NCBI GenBank assembly: GCA_023398495.1
Contig: JAEWSG010000131.1
Location: 4,087-68,086, forward strand
Length of the DNA stretch: 64,000 nucleotides
DNA from: Bacillota bacterium
GTDB taxonomy: Bacteria > Bacillota > Clostridia > Acetivibrionales > Acetivibrionaceae
Direction: 5' to 3'
Part shown: positions 16,570-24,783 of the stretch, piece by piece
Layout of the letters: each line of letters opens with the position of its first letter
How positions within the stretch are numbered: the stretch's first letter is position 1
Notes under the pieces: generated by a model
Database searches by the model: none
Told to the model about the DNA's origin: nothing
Seen by the model: the letters and a program-made list of their open reading frames with translations, nothing else
Made by a program: the position numbers and the translations under genes

Positions 16570-17584
16570 CAATGCCACCCTCCTCAATAATACTATTTAG
16601 TTTATTAATGCATTTTGAAAAGGAGATATATTCTGGACATACATCGTCACAACGCCCACAGCCAACGCACATATGCTCGTTAAATCTTTTGTAATAGTCG
16701 TTAATTTTGTGCATTGTTTTAAACCGCATACGTTCACCGTTTTCTTTACGGAAGGTATGACCGCCTGCCATATCACAAAACCTATCAATATGACATCCTG
16801 ACCATATCCTTTGTCTCTCGCTTATTTTATTATTATCACTTAATTTGACATCTTGCATGGTAAAACATGAACATGTTATACAAGAAGTATTGCAGCGACC
16901 GCATGCTATACATCGAGAAGTATATTCCTTCCATAATTCGTGATTAAAAACTTCTTTTGTAACCTTTTCTGCAGCAGGAATAGATACGTGAACATCATTT
17001 GAAGTAATAAACTCAGGCTCATAGTCAATTACCCTTGAAGCCTTAATAGTGGGTGTTTCCAAAGCAGGATCTACAATTTTCATGTACAGTTGATTGTTTT
17101 TAAAGTTCGCAGAGGCTTCATATTCGTTATATATATTTGATTTCATGGATACACAAAAACAAGTGTCAAAGCTCTCTGTACATTCAATCATTATAAACTT
17201 GACCAAATCCCTGCGGCGCTTATAATAGAAATCAGAATTATTGCCGTTTTTGAGAAAAATGGTATCTAAACGGCGAATCCCGTTCAGATCACAGGGTCTC
17301 GCAAAGATTAACGCAGGTTTATCATCGACAGATGGAACTTCTGAAGAATTACCATTAAAGTAAAATAAGGTCTCCCGTATCGGATAAAGAATTTCTTTTG
17401 GTGAAAAATATGATTTTTGTTTCAATTCCATATCTTCCATACATTTAACCTCTGAATAAGCGACTACATCAGTGTCTGCAAACTTCCCTTTGCCTCTCTT
17501 TTGAGCAGGAGCAAAAATTCTGAATTTTTCCGATAATTCCTTTAAATAATTATTGAATGATTTAATATCCAATACTACCCCCAT
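16562..17584 (-). CDS. asrA: Anaerobic sulfite reductase subunit A
   Basis: AsrA is the iron-sulfur electron-transfer subunit of the complex. The 340-residue protein carries two [4Fe-4S] motifs near its C-terminus: CIACGRCNTSC (with an extra CITCSCF) and CVGCGRCDDVCPE, with RPCDLNGIRRLD in the middle as in the family. ATG 17584 follows GGAGG. The gap to the channel gene is 60 nt, which includes the TATCCGGAT sequence. Confidence 0.95.
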   Translation of the reverse strand: MGVVLDIKSFNNYLKELSEKFRIFAPAQKRGKGKFADTDVVAYSEVKCMEDMELKQKSYFSPKEILYPIRETLFYFNGNSSEVPSVDDKPALIFARPCDLNGIRRLDTIFLKNGNNSDFYYKRRRDLVKFIMIECTESFDTCFCVSMKSNIYNEYEASANFKNNQLYMKIVDPALETPTIKASRVIDYEPEFITSNDVHVSIPAAEKVTKEVFNHELWKEYTSRCIACGRCNTSCITCSCFTMQDVKLSDNNKISERQRIWSGCHIDRFCDMAGGHTFRKENGERMRFKTMHKINDYYKRFNEHMCVGCGRCDDVCPEYISFSKCINKLNSIIEEGGIGE

Positions 17585-17644
17585 TATTATCCTCCATTCT
17601 TTATCTTATATCCGGATGTGAGATATACATAAATGTCTATTGTT

Positions 17645-18427
17645 TTAGGCTTTCTTTTTGAAGGAAGAAACAAGCCAATAAGTAAACCCCACAAAAATAC
17701 TACCACCAACAATATTTCCAAGTGTGACAGGTATAAGATTATTTATAAAGCCTAACCAGCTAATGCTTTGATTAGCATTCGGAGCAAAAATTCCCATGGC
17801 AAGAAGAGTCATGTTTGCTACGCTATGTTCAAAGCCTGAACCGATAAAACCAAAAAGGCACCAAAATATTAATATCAGTTTTGCAGTTTCTTCTTTTGCT
17901 TTGCCTGACATCCAAACTGCTAGACATACAAGTACGTTACACAAAAGGCCTCTGAAGAAAAGTTCGCTAAAGGGTGTTGTCATTTTTATTGCTGATGTTT
18001 CTACAATAAATGAATTAAGCGGTTGTTTTACAAGAAAGCCTGTTCCTGCCATTATTCCTGCAAGAAGCAGCGAACCCGCAAGATTACCCAAATAACTCAT
18101 GATCCATACTATTCCGGTATCTAGCCAAGTAACCTTCTTTTCAAGACTGCCTATTGTCATAACCAAATTATTCCCTGTAAATAGTTCGGATCCTGCAAAA
18201 ATAACCAGTGTAAGTGCAATTGAAAATGAGGCTCCCATTAACGCTTTTAAAAACGGAATGTTAGCTTCTTTGAGCGGTGCACCAATGGAAAAAATAAGTA
18301 TAATTCCAAGACCAACATAAATTCCTGCAAGCATTGAATAAATAAAATATCTAAAAGGAGACCTTTTAAGAAAATCAGCCTTGCTTTTAGCAATTTCTGA
18401 AAACTTAACAATAGTTTCTTTTTCCAA
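17645..18427 (-). CDS. Formate/nitrite/hydrosulfide channel (FocA/HSC-like)
   Basis: A 260-residue member of the FNT pentameric channel family with six predicted membrane segments: YFIYSMLAGIYVGLGIIL, then the GSELFTGNN loop (family signature), FRGLLCNVLVCLAVWM, and GFEHSVANM (the second signature, with the pore His). Being first in an asrABC operon fits the hydrosulfide channel (HSC) known from Clostridioides difficile, which exports sulfide made by AsrABC. The start is TTG, preceded by GGGAGGTGA. The specific ion is inferred from context. Confidence 0.9.
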   Translation of the reverse strand: MEKETIVKFSEIAKSKADFLKRSPFRYFIYSMLAGIYVGLGIILIFSIGAPLKEANIPFLKALMGASFSIALTLVIFAGSELFTGNNLVMTIGSLEKKVTWLDTGIVWIMSYLGNLAGSLLLAGIMAGTGFLVKQPLNSFIVETSAIKMTTPFSELFFRGLLCNVLVCLAVWMSGKAKEETAKLILIFWCLFGFIGSGFEHSVANMTLLAMGIFAPNANQSISWLGFINNLIPVTLGNIVGGSIFVGFTYWLVSSFKKKA

Positions 18428-18519
18428 TTAAATCACCTCCCTAGAAGCAAACTCAATGTATAATAGTTATCGTACAAATTTTCCAGTTAAATAAATTATA
18501 TATCAAATTTTAATACTTT

Positions 18520-18540
18520 TTCGTATCCATGGATACCGAA
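18520..18540. promoter_or_regulatory. Candidate operator palindrome between the asr operon and hemerythrin genes
   Basis: GTATCCATGGATAC (18523-18536) is a perfect 14-bp palindrome; with one bulged base, TTC/GAA extends it on both sides. It lies between two divergent gene sets, about 95 nt before the channel gene and 55 nt before 18592. A Crp/Fnr-family regulator is encoded 950 nt away. A partial match (TATCCGGAT) lies just before asrA. Binding is inference. Confidence 0.5.
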
Positions 18541-18591
18541 TGTTAAAAAAATAACTAATATAATGCAATTGTAGGAAAAAACATATTTTAG

Positions 18592-18840
18592 ATGAGTGCA
18601 TTTTTAGGTAAGATACATTATTGGCTATATAATAAAATACAGCTTCATGAGGCTTTAATCGAGGAAGTAGCACAATCTTCTTCTAACAAAGATTTTAATG
18701 ATAAGGAGCTTTTAGAAAAAAGTTATTTAGAATTTGGATATCCTGTAAAAGGTAATCTTGAAAATGAAATTGAACATTCAAATATTCATGGATGGCTTCA
18801 AGAAAGGATTGCAGAACAGGAGATGCTGTCAGTACAATAG
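18592..18840 (+). CDS. Small hypothetical protein, 82 aa
   Basis: Product MSAFLGKIHYWLYNKIQLHE..., with a lysine/glutamate-rich helical middle and a C-terminal HGWLQERIAEQE. I recall similar short proteins next to clostridial hemerythrin genes but cannot name a function. The ribosome site (TAGGAAAA) is distant and weak. The gap to the hemerythrin gene is 15 nt, so they form one operon. Confidence 0.6.
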   Translation: MSAFLGKIHYWLYNKIQLHEALIEEVAQSSSNKDFNDKELLEKSYLEFGYPVKGNLENEIEHSNIHGWLQERIAEQEMLSVQ

Positions 18841-18855
18841 AGAGGGCGTGAAAAA

Positions 18856-19410
18856 ATGGACGGAATTAACTTAATGGTAGATGAGCATAAACTTATAAAA
18901 AGAATGCTTGAAGTTATAAGAAAAGCCTGTATTGGCATAGTGAACGGCAAAGATATTGATTATGCTGATTTTGACAAGATGATTGATTTTGTTAGAAACT
19001 ACGCTGATAATCATCATCACGGAAAAGAGGAAAAAATTCTTTTTAACAAGATGATTAATGAAATAGGTGGAGCAGCCGAAAAGTTAGTCAGGTTTGGAAT
19101 GTTGGTGGAGCATGATTTAGGCAGGCTTTTTATGAAAAACCTTGAGGAGGCACTTTTAGCAGTTGGAAATGGTGATGAAGATGCAAAGGTGGATGTCATT
19201 GCCAATGCAGTATCCTATACTCACTTGCTAAACAGACACATTGAAAAAGAAGATAATATCGCATATCCTTTTGCAAAAAGAGAATTATCATCTGAAACAA
19301 TAAAAAAGATTGACTCTGAATGTGATACCTTTGAAAAAGAGATGGAAAAAACAGGCGTTCAGGATAAATATATAGAGTTACTTGAATTCCTTGAAAGAAA
19401 GTACAAATAA
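18856..19410 (+). CDS. Hemerythrin-like domain protein
   Basis: Hemerythrin domains hold a di-iron site that binds O2, NO or iron. The 184-residue product has the expected ligand pattern: LMVDEHKLIKRML, then NHHHGKEEKILF, LVEHDLGR and HIEKEDNIAYPFA. These supply the His/Glu residues of a four-helix bundle. ATG 18856 follows GAGGGCG. With the redox-type regulator downstream it probably serves oxygen or NO defence in an anaerobe; that is inference. Confidence 0.9.
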   Translation: MDGINLMVDEHKLIKRMLEVIRKACIGIVNGKDIDYADFDKMIDFVRNYADNHHHGKEEKILFNKMINEIGGAAEKLVRFGMLVEHDLGRLFMKNLEEALLAVGNGDEDAKVDVIANAVSYTHLLNRHIEKEDNIAYPFAKRELSSETIKKIDSECDTFEKEMEKTGVQDKYIELLEFLERKYK

Positions 19411-19472
19411 GGTATAATATTATAATAAAAATAAAAGCCTATATCAGAGGATAAGTAAAGGGAGACAACGAT

Positions 19473-20183
19473 TTGAAAAATGAGTATGATAATAAGTATA
19501 ATGAATTGTTGACAAAGTGTGATTTGTTCAGTGGTGTGGATGAAAAGAGGCTTGATTTTTTACTTTCATGCCTTTCTTCAAAAATATGCAGATACAAAAA
19601 GAACGAGTATATTGCGTTAGAGAATGAAAAGTTTGATGGGGTAGGAATTGTTCTAAATGGAGAAATATCCATATTTAAAGAAAACTATAAAGGTGTCAGA
19701 ACTATTATGGCAAATTTCAAAAAGGGAGATATGTTTGGTGAAATAATAGCATTTGCTGGGACTGGCATTTGGCCATCAACGGTATTTGCACAATCAGACT
19801 GTGAGATAATGTTTGTACATCCTGAAAAAATTCTTGGTATTTGTGAAAAGCTATGTGACTCTCATCGGGTATTAATGGCGAATATGACAAGAATTATTTC
19901 AAAGAAAGCACTTATTCTAAATAAAAAAGTAGAGTACTTAACTATAAAAAGTATGAAAGCAAAGTTGGCGAAGTATTTGTTGGAGCAATATAAAAATACG
20001 AATTCCTTAACTTTTACAATGCCACTCAATAGAGAGGCCTTGGCCGATTTTCTTAATGTATCGAGACCATCAATGTCAAGAGAGCTTTGCAAAATGAGAG
20101 ATGAAGGAATAATTGAGTTTTACAGGAATGCTGTTAGAATATTAAATATTGATGTATTGGAAGAATATAAAGAAATCTGTTGA
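19473..20183 (+). CDS. Crp/Fnr-family transcriptional regulator
   Basis: The 236-residue protein has an N-terminal cyclic-nucleotide-type beta-roll (FSGVDEKRLDFLLSCL, GVGIVLNGEISIFKE, KKGDMFGEIIAFAG) and a C-terminal winged helix-turn-helix (TMPLNREALADFLNVSRPSMSR ending RDEGIIEFYR; recognition helix about 195-210). There is no N-terminal cysteine cluster like that of Fnr. The start is TTG with AAGGGAG upstream. Its position beside hemerythrin and asr genes suggests control of that set, possibly through the palindrome at 18523; HcpR-like proteins of anaerobes are the nearest known comparison. Confidence 0.88.
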   Translation: MKNEYDNKYNELLTKCDLFSGVDEKRLDFLLSCLSSKICRYKKNEYIALENEKFDGVGIVLNGEISIFKENYKGVRTIMANFKKGDMFGEIIAFAGTGIWPSTVFAQSDCEIMFVHPEKILGICEKLCDSHRVLMANMTRIISKKALILNKKVEYLTIKSMKAKLAKYLLEQYKNTNSLTFTMPLNREALADFLNVSRPSMSRELCKMRDEGIIEFYRNAVRILNIDVLEEYKEIC

Positions 20184-20509
20184 ACAGCAAATGTTCTATC
20201 ATATTTGAGCATAAGTCACCTTCAGATGAGATAAGAGCACCTTTCTTAAAGCCTTGAACCAGTATAAGAATACTATATATTAGACTTAAATAATTCAAAA
20301 AAGTTCCTTCTTTATTAAATTTAAACTACTAGAGCATGCGTGCATAAACAGACGAATTGAATTTAAATATTGTGAAAGAATAGAGATAGTAAGGATAAAA
20401 AGCCCTGGGAATACTTTTTGTTATCATTGCAGCTTCTGTTGTAATATGTTATATTACAGAATGGAACAAGAATATACTTTGTACTTAATTATAAAAGGTG
20501 GTAAGGGTT
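20184..20509. other. Intergenic region without an identified gene
   Basis: This 326-nt AT-rich stretch has no open frame with a ribosome site. A hydrophobic frame near 20402-20488 (LFVIIAASVVICYI) lacks a start codon. I see no terminator hairpin or RNA family. Confidence 0.5.
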
Positions 20510-21523
20510 TTGAACAGTGACAAGATTCAATTTGATGAGTGGAAAAAATTATTTGAAGCAGCAGCCAGGTTTAAGGAAACGGAGTGCTGGAAATGGATAT
20601 CTGATATTGATATTATAGGGGTAGAAAACATAGATACACATGAGATTGGATATTGCTGCGTTATGGGTAACGCTGAGCAGGTATTTGGTATAAGTATTTA
20701 TATTGGGGAGGAGGGATTAAAGTCTTATATTGATACTGTATATCCCAATATTCCTTTGGAAGATTTAGGTTACATCCAAAACTGTACAACCTTATATTTT
20801 GAAGATAGGGAAAAATTAAACAGGGATGATTTGAATATAATTAAGCAGTTGGGTTTGAAATATAGAGGGAAAAAGCAGTGGCCTCAGTTCAGAAACTACA
20901 AGCCTAATTACTTTCCAGCCCAACTTAGTAAAAGTGAAGTTATATATATGACCTATGCGTTAGATCAGGTTATAAATGTTGCATTGAGGTGCAGGGAAGA
21001 TGAAGCATTATTAAACCCAGAGGATGAAGATCAAGTTTTGGTCAGAGTTTCAAAGAAAGTTAAGGGCGAACTTGCCTGGGAAGATAAGTATATAAGTCTT
21101 AATATGGAAGAAAGTAATAGTGAATATGAAAAAGTTAACGAGATTGCCCTAAAGAGAATTAAGGATAGCAAACCAAGAAAAACCGGTGTGTGGGAAGTTG
21201 ATTTTTTCAATGCACCTGCATTGGTTAGAGAAAGCGGGAGGCCATATTATCCTTTGATGTTTATGATTGCAGAAGCTGAAAGCGGATTAATGCTGGGCAT
21301 GAAGATGACCTCCGATTTTGAGGGCTATATTGGAGAATTCAGGGACGAGATTATTAATCTGATAGCAAGTAACAAGCAGATACCTGAGGTGATTGTTGTT
21401 CAAAGGAAAAAGGTATTTCAAATGCTTGCACCAATAGCATCAAAACTGGGTGTGGATTTACACCCTGTTGAGGAATTATATGGTATTAAGGAATTCAGAA
21501 AGGGTTTGGAAGAATTTCTCTGA
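20510..21523 (+). CDS. DUF7309/DUF6930-type hypothetical protein
   Basis: A 337-residue cytoplasmic protein. The N-terminal ~150 residues (WKWISDIDIIGVEN, then GISIYIGEEGLKSY) and the C-terminal half (WEVDFFNAPALV, AEAESGLMLGMKM, PEVIVVQRKKVFQML) fit, from memory, proteins annotated DUF7309 plus DUF6930, often beside SEC-C motifs; no SEC-C zinc motif is present here. TTG 20510 is chosen because AAAGGTGG lies 8 nt before it; the in-frame GTG 20498 has no ribosome site. The function is unknown. Confidence 0.7.
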   Translation: MNSDKIQFDEWKKLFEAAARFKETECWKWISDIDIIGVENIDTHEIGYCCVMGNAEQVFGISIYIGEEGLKSYIDTVYPNIPLEDLGYIQNCTTLYFEDREKLNRDDLNIIKQLGLKYRGKKQWPQFRNYKPNYFPAQLSKSEVIYMTYALDQVINVALRCREDEALLNPEDEDQVLVRVSKKVKGELAWEDKYISLNMEESNSEYEKVNEIALKRIKDSKPRKTGVWEVDFFNAPALVRESGRPYYPLMFMIAEAESGLMLGMKMTSDFEGYIGEFRDEIINLIASNKQIPEVIVVQRKKVFQMLAPIASKLGVDLHPVEELYGIKEFRKGLEEFL

Positions 21524-22230
21524 TACCTGAGAGTATACGCTGTTGAAAAAAAGAGATTTCCCGGGAAATATAGTCGGTTTTTTTGTAGAAATATCGGTGT
21601 GGTGGTTTTAATAAAAAATGTTGTCGATAAAATGTTGGCAACATTTTTACTCTATAAAGCGTAAAAAGATACCTGCTTTGCAGATATCTTGGATAGAATG
21701 CTGTAAAATGTCGTAAAATGCCGTTGTAAAGTGTTTTGCAGCAAAATTATACCTGATTGGAAAAACAGTTTCCTTTGTGGACCAACGGACCATAATGTCA
21801 TTGACAATAGTATAGGAATTTAATACAATTATATTAACAAATTAATCACGTAATATTTACACTATATTATTCTTAAGAGATTAATACTCATAAAACTCTT
21901 ACTTGTAAGTACTAAATTTTCTTTGCTTTTAAATTTACTTTTCAGTAGGCATACCTTAATTAAACCTTAAAGATAACTAAAGTGATTTAGATGTAATGTA
22001 TGGACTCTGATTGCTTCGTTTTGCCACTTGTCTTGTAATAATCAAATAACGCATTTGTCTTTGGTTATCTGATAATTAATCATTTAAAACTATAATTTGA
22101 TATTTATTTTGTTATATGCAGTTGCATTTTTATGCCTCAGATACGTTAATTATTCTGAGTTTTAAAGGTGTACTCTTATAACAAAAAAATAAATAAGAGC
22201 ATTAAAATGCTTTATTTGAGGAGGAAAAGT
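21524..22230. other. AT-rich non-coding region with terminator-like hairpins
   Basis: No gene seen. A perfect 10-bp hairpin AAAAATGTTG/CAACATTTTT (21614-21623 and 21639-21648) is a likely terminator for the upstream gene. ATTTCCCGGGAAAT (21555-21568) is a 14-bp palindrome with a T-run 10 nt later. Short GTAAAATG repeats occur near 21700. The rest is unremarkable AT-rich sequence. Confidence 0.45.
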
Positions 22231-22281
22231 ATGGAAAATAATATGTGTAGCACAATTGCTGCAGAAGGAGACACTTCATAG
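22231..22281 (+). CDS. 16-codon ORF with a strong ribosome site
   Basis: ATG 22231 follows TTTATTTGAGGAGGAAAAGT, almost the same leader as that of the hydrolase gene at 22597. The frame encodes MENNMCSTIAAEGDTS and stops at TAG 22279-22281. It may be a leader peptide or the first codons of a gene deleted downstream. Confidence 0.4.
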   Translation: MENNMCSTIAAEGDTS

Positions 22282-22290
22282 ATATATAAA

Positions 22291-22430
22291 TCACGAAAAT
22301 GATTATACATTGAAAATTTGATTTTCGTGAGCTTGTATTAAGGAAATTGAAGCGCGATGTAAAATCTTTATCGCGTTCAATATAGCTATGAAGCTATATG
22401 TAGAAGTATTACTTCTTCGTGTCAGACTCA
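22291..22430. repeat. Cluster of hairpins in the hydrolase leader region
   Basis: In order: TCACGAAAAT/ATTTTCGTGA (22291-22300 and 22321-22330, perfect), CGCGAT/ATCGCG (about 22353-22376), ATAGCT/AGCTAT and GAAGT/ACTTC near 22380-22418. Such density suggests a structured RNA or small mobile element between the 16-codon frame and the hydrolase gene. I match it to no known riboswitch. Confidence 0.4.
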
Positions 22431-22596
22431 AGAAGGACATTGCTAAAGTTTACAAAAGAGAGAAGAAATTAATGTAAATTGGGCAATTTTAAAAACCCAA
22501 CATCTAAATAATACAAATTTAAAACTGCTGTAAGATTTTTTGAATATTACATTAATTTTAGTTAATTTTTTATTATTTATTTGAGGAGGAACTAGT

Positions 22597-24558
22597 ATGT
22601 CCAAAAAGAGAGTAATAAGTTTTTTGATTTCGATTGCACTGATAGTTTCATTGTTTGCAGTAAATGCATTTGCTGTTTCGTCATCCCCTATTATCCGCAA
22701 TGATGAAAAACCGGGAAGTTATACAGGTAATGGGCCTTACACTTATAGTAAGTACCAGTTGCCAAAAAGTTTATCAACTGGTGGAGCAACTGTGTATTAT
22801 CCTACTGATTCTAAAGCTGTTCCACCATATTCAGGTCTTGTGTATTGCCCGCCTTATAGCGGCACCCAATCGATGCTTGCTGCCTGGGGGCCGTTTTTTG
22901 CTTCTCATGGTATTGTACTGGTCACTTTTGATACAAAAAGTACAAGCGATTCAGTCGATTCAAGGGCTATTCAGCAAAGAACCATAATTGATGCACTTAA
23001 AGCAGAAAATACTCGTTCGGAAAGCCCGCTTATTGGGAAATTAGCTACAGATAGAATTGGTGCTATGGGATGGTCGATGGGCGGTGGTGCAACATGGATA
23101 AACTCAGCTGAATATCCAGGCCTGGCAACTGCTATGACTTTAGCAGGACATAACATTACTGCATTAAGTACAAGTGCTAAAGGTGGCAAGACCAAATGCC
23201 CAACCCTTATTATGAATGGAGCAATCGATAAAACTATTCTAGGAGGGATGGGACAGTCAAGCGGTGTATACAATAATATACCTTCGGATATTCCAAAAGT
23301 ATTATATGAAGTTTCTACTGCAGGTCACTTTTCATGGACAAGCCCAAAAGCGGCAAGCAGTAGTGTGGCATCAATTGCTTTAGCCTTCCAGAAGACCTTT
23401 TTAGATGGTGATACACGCTGGGCAAAATATATTGAAAAACCGGGTAGAAGCGTATCGATATGGAAGACTGCCAATATTCCAGATTCGGATATGATACATA
23501 CACCGCAAAAAACACCAGTACCAACCTTACAAAAAACACCCATACCAACCTTACAAAAAACACCAGTACCAACCCTGCAAAAAACACCTATCCCCACGTC
23601 AATAAAAACTTCGATGCCTACTGATAATCCGGGTTATACGCCAGTACCGACCAGTACATATAATCCCCAGACTGACTTCAGTCAAAAGGGGCCGTTTAAG
23701 ACTACAACAATGAAAATGGCCAGTCACACTGTTTATTACCCTCAGAATATGGGGCAGAACGGAATGAAGCATCCTGTTATCATTTGGGGAAATGGCACGG
23801 GTACTACACCTTCATCTTATACAGGGATACTTTCTCATCTTGCTTCATACGGTTTTGTGGTAATCGCTGCAAATACTACTAATGCGGGCAGTGGAGCAGA
23901 AATGATCAACGGATTGGACATAATGATATCAGAAAACTTAAAAGCAGAAAGTGTATTTTATAATAAACTTGACACAAATAAAGTTGGTGCAACAGGCCAT
24001 TCGCAAGGTGGAATCGGAGCTGTAGCAGCGGCCCTAAAGGATTCAAGAATCACTTGTTCCGTACCATTGATGGGAACTAAAACTGGGATGGGAAGTCTTA
24101 AATCCCCAGTTTTAGCTGTTGCAGGTTCAAATGATAGTATTGTTTCACCTACTCTTGTAAAAAGAATATATAGTGGTGCTACGGGAACTGCAATTTATGC
24201 AGAACTCAAAGGGGCTACCCATATGGCACCTGTTGGACCATTACCATCAAAGGAGATTCTTGAGTATACTACTGCCTGGTTCCGTTTATATCTTATGAAC
24301 GAAGTTTCACTCCAAAGAGTTTTCTTTAGTAGTGAAAGTGGTATAAATGCTGACAAGGATTGGAGTGTAACTTCCAAAAATATTCATGCTTCATTATCAG
24401 AATATGAACAAGATACTCCAGTTGTAGCTCCCGATCCTACAACTGTACCTGACGATTATGACAACTCCACATGGGATAGAGGTTATTCCATATGGGATTG
24501 GGACGGTTCTAAATGGAATTTTGATAGCTCCAAATGGAAGGATTGGTTTAAAAATTAG
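22597..24558 (+). CDS. Secreted protein with two cutinase/PETase-like alpha/beta-hydrolase domains
   Basis: The 653-residue precursor starts with a signal peptide ending near VNAFA. Domain 1 (about 35-300) resembles bacterial cutinase/PET-hydrolase folds: nucleophile S160 in GWSMGGG, D211 in NGAIDKT and H244 in AGHFSW. A Pro/Thr linker of four KTPxPT-type repeats (about 304-352) leads to domain 2 (about 360-570), with S469 in GHSQGG, D513 in GSNDS and H542 in ATHMAP. Both triads look complete. The C-terminus is Trp/Asp-rich (YSIWDWDGSKW). ATG 22597 follows GAGGAGG. Likely an esterase acting on polymers or polyesters such as cutin; the substrate is inferred. Confidence 0.85.
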   Translation: MSKKRVISFLISIALIVSLFAVNAFAVSSSPIIRNDEKPGSYTGNGPYTYSKYQLPKSLSTGGATVYYPTDSKAVPPYSGLVYCPPYSGTQSMLAAWGPFFASHGIVLVTFDTKSTSDSVDSRAIQQRTIIDALKAENTRSESPLIGKLATDRIGAMGWSMGGGATWINSAEYPGLATAMTLAGHNITALSTSAKGGKTKCPTLIMNGAIDKTILGGMGQSSGVYNNIPSDIPKVLYEVSTAGHFSWTSPKAASSSVASIALAFQKTFLDGDTRWAKYIEKPGRSVSIWKTANIPDSDMIHTPQKTPVPTLQKTPIPTLQKTPVPTLQKTPIPTSIKTSMPTDNPGYTPVPTSTYNPQTDFSQKGPFKTTTMKMASHTVYYPQNMGQNGMKHPVIIWGNGTGTTPSSYTGILSHLASYGFVVIAANTTNAGSGAEMINGLDIMISENLKAESVFYNKLDTNKVGATGHSQGGIGAVAAALKDSRITCSVPLMGTKTGMGSLKSPVLAVAGSNDSIVSPTLVKRIYSGATGTAIYAELKGATHMAPVGPLPSKEILEYTTAWFRLYLMNEVSLQRVFFSSESGINADKDWSVTSKNIHASLSEYEQDTPVVAPDPTTVPDDYDNSTWDRGYSIWDWDGSKWNFDSSKWKDWFKN

Positions 24559-24622
24559 TAAGTAGTGCCTTGTATCATGTAATGGTAAAAAGCACTAGAT
24601 TGTATATGATTTAAGAAGAGAC

Positions 24623-24668
24623 AAAGGGGCTGTTGCACTAAGAAATCAGTGTAGCAGCCCCTTTCGTT
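24623..24668 (+). terminator. Strong terminator after the hydrolase gene
   Basis: AAAGGGGCTG (24623-24632) pairs with CAGCCCCTTT (24655-24664), and CACT/AGTG pairs inside. A short T-rich run (TTTCGTT) follows. Confidence 0.85.
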
Positions 24669-24669
24669 C

Positions 24670-24783
24670 TAGTGCTGATTAACAGAATAAAATGCTAGAA
24701 TTTTATTTGTTAATCAGCAAAAAACATAGGATGTGCATTTTACATAATCCATTTCTAGAAATGAATTATGTTCAAAAGCACTA
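24670..24783. mobile_element. Short inverted-repeat element type 1, copy A (MITE-like)
   Basis: The 114-bp element begins TAGTGCT and ends AGCACTA. It contains two internal hairpins, one around GCTGATTAACA...TGTTAATCAGC and one around CATTTCTAGAAATG. Its reverse complement matches 31557-31671 nearly base for base. It has no coding capacity. Its last bases give the TAG stop codon of prfC. Confidence 0.85.

Noticed and set aside
20402..20488. Small hydrophobic membrane peptide
   Set aside because: A stop codon directly precedes the frame and there is no start codon or ribosome site.
21524..22230. Cyclic-di-GMP or other known riboswitch in the long intergenic region
   Set aside because: None of the conserved core sequences of the classes I know is present; only simple hairpins.
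23490..23620. CRISPR-like or tandem DNA repeat
   Set aside because: The repeats are the KTPxPT linker codons of the hydrolase gene, in frame and without spacers.
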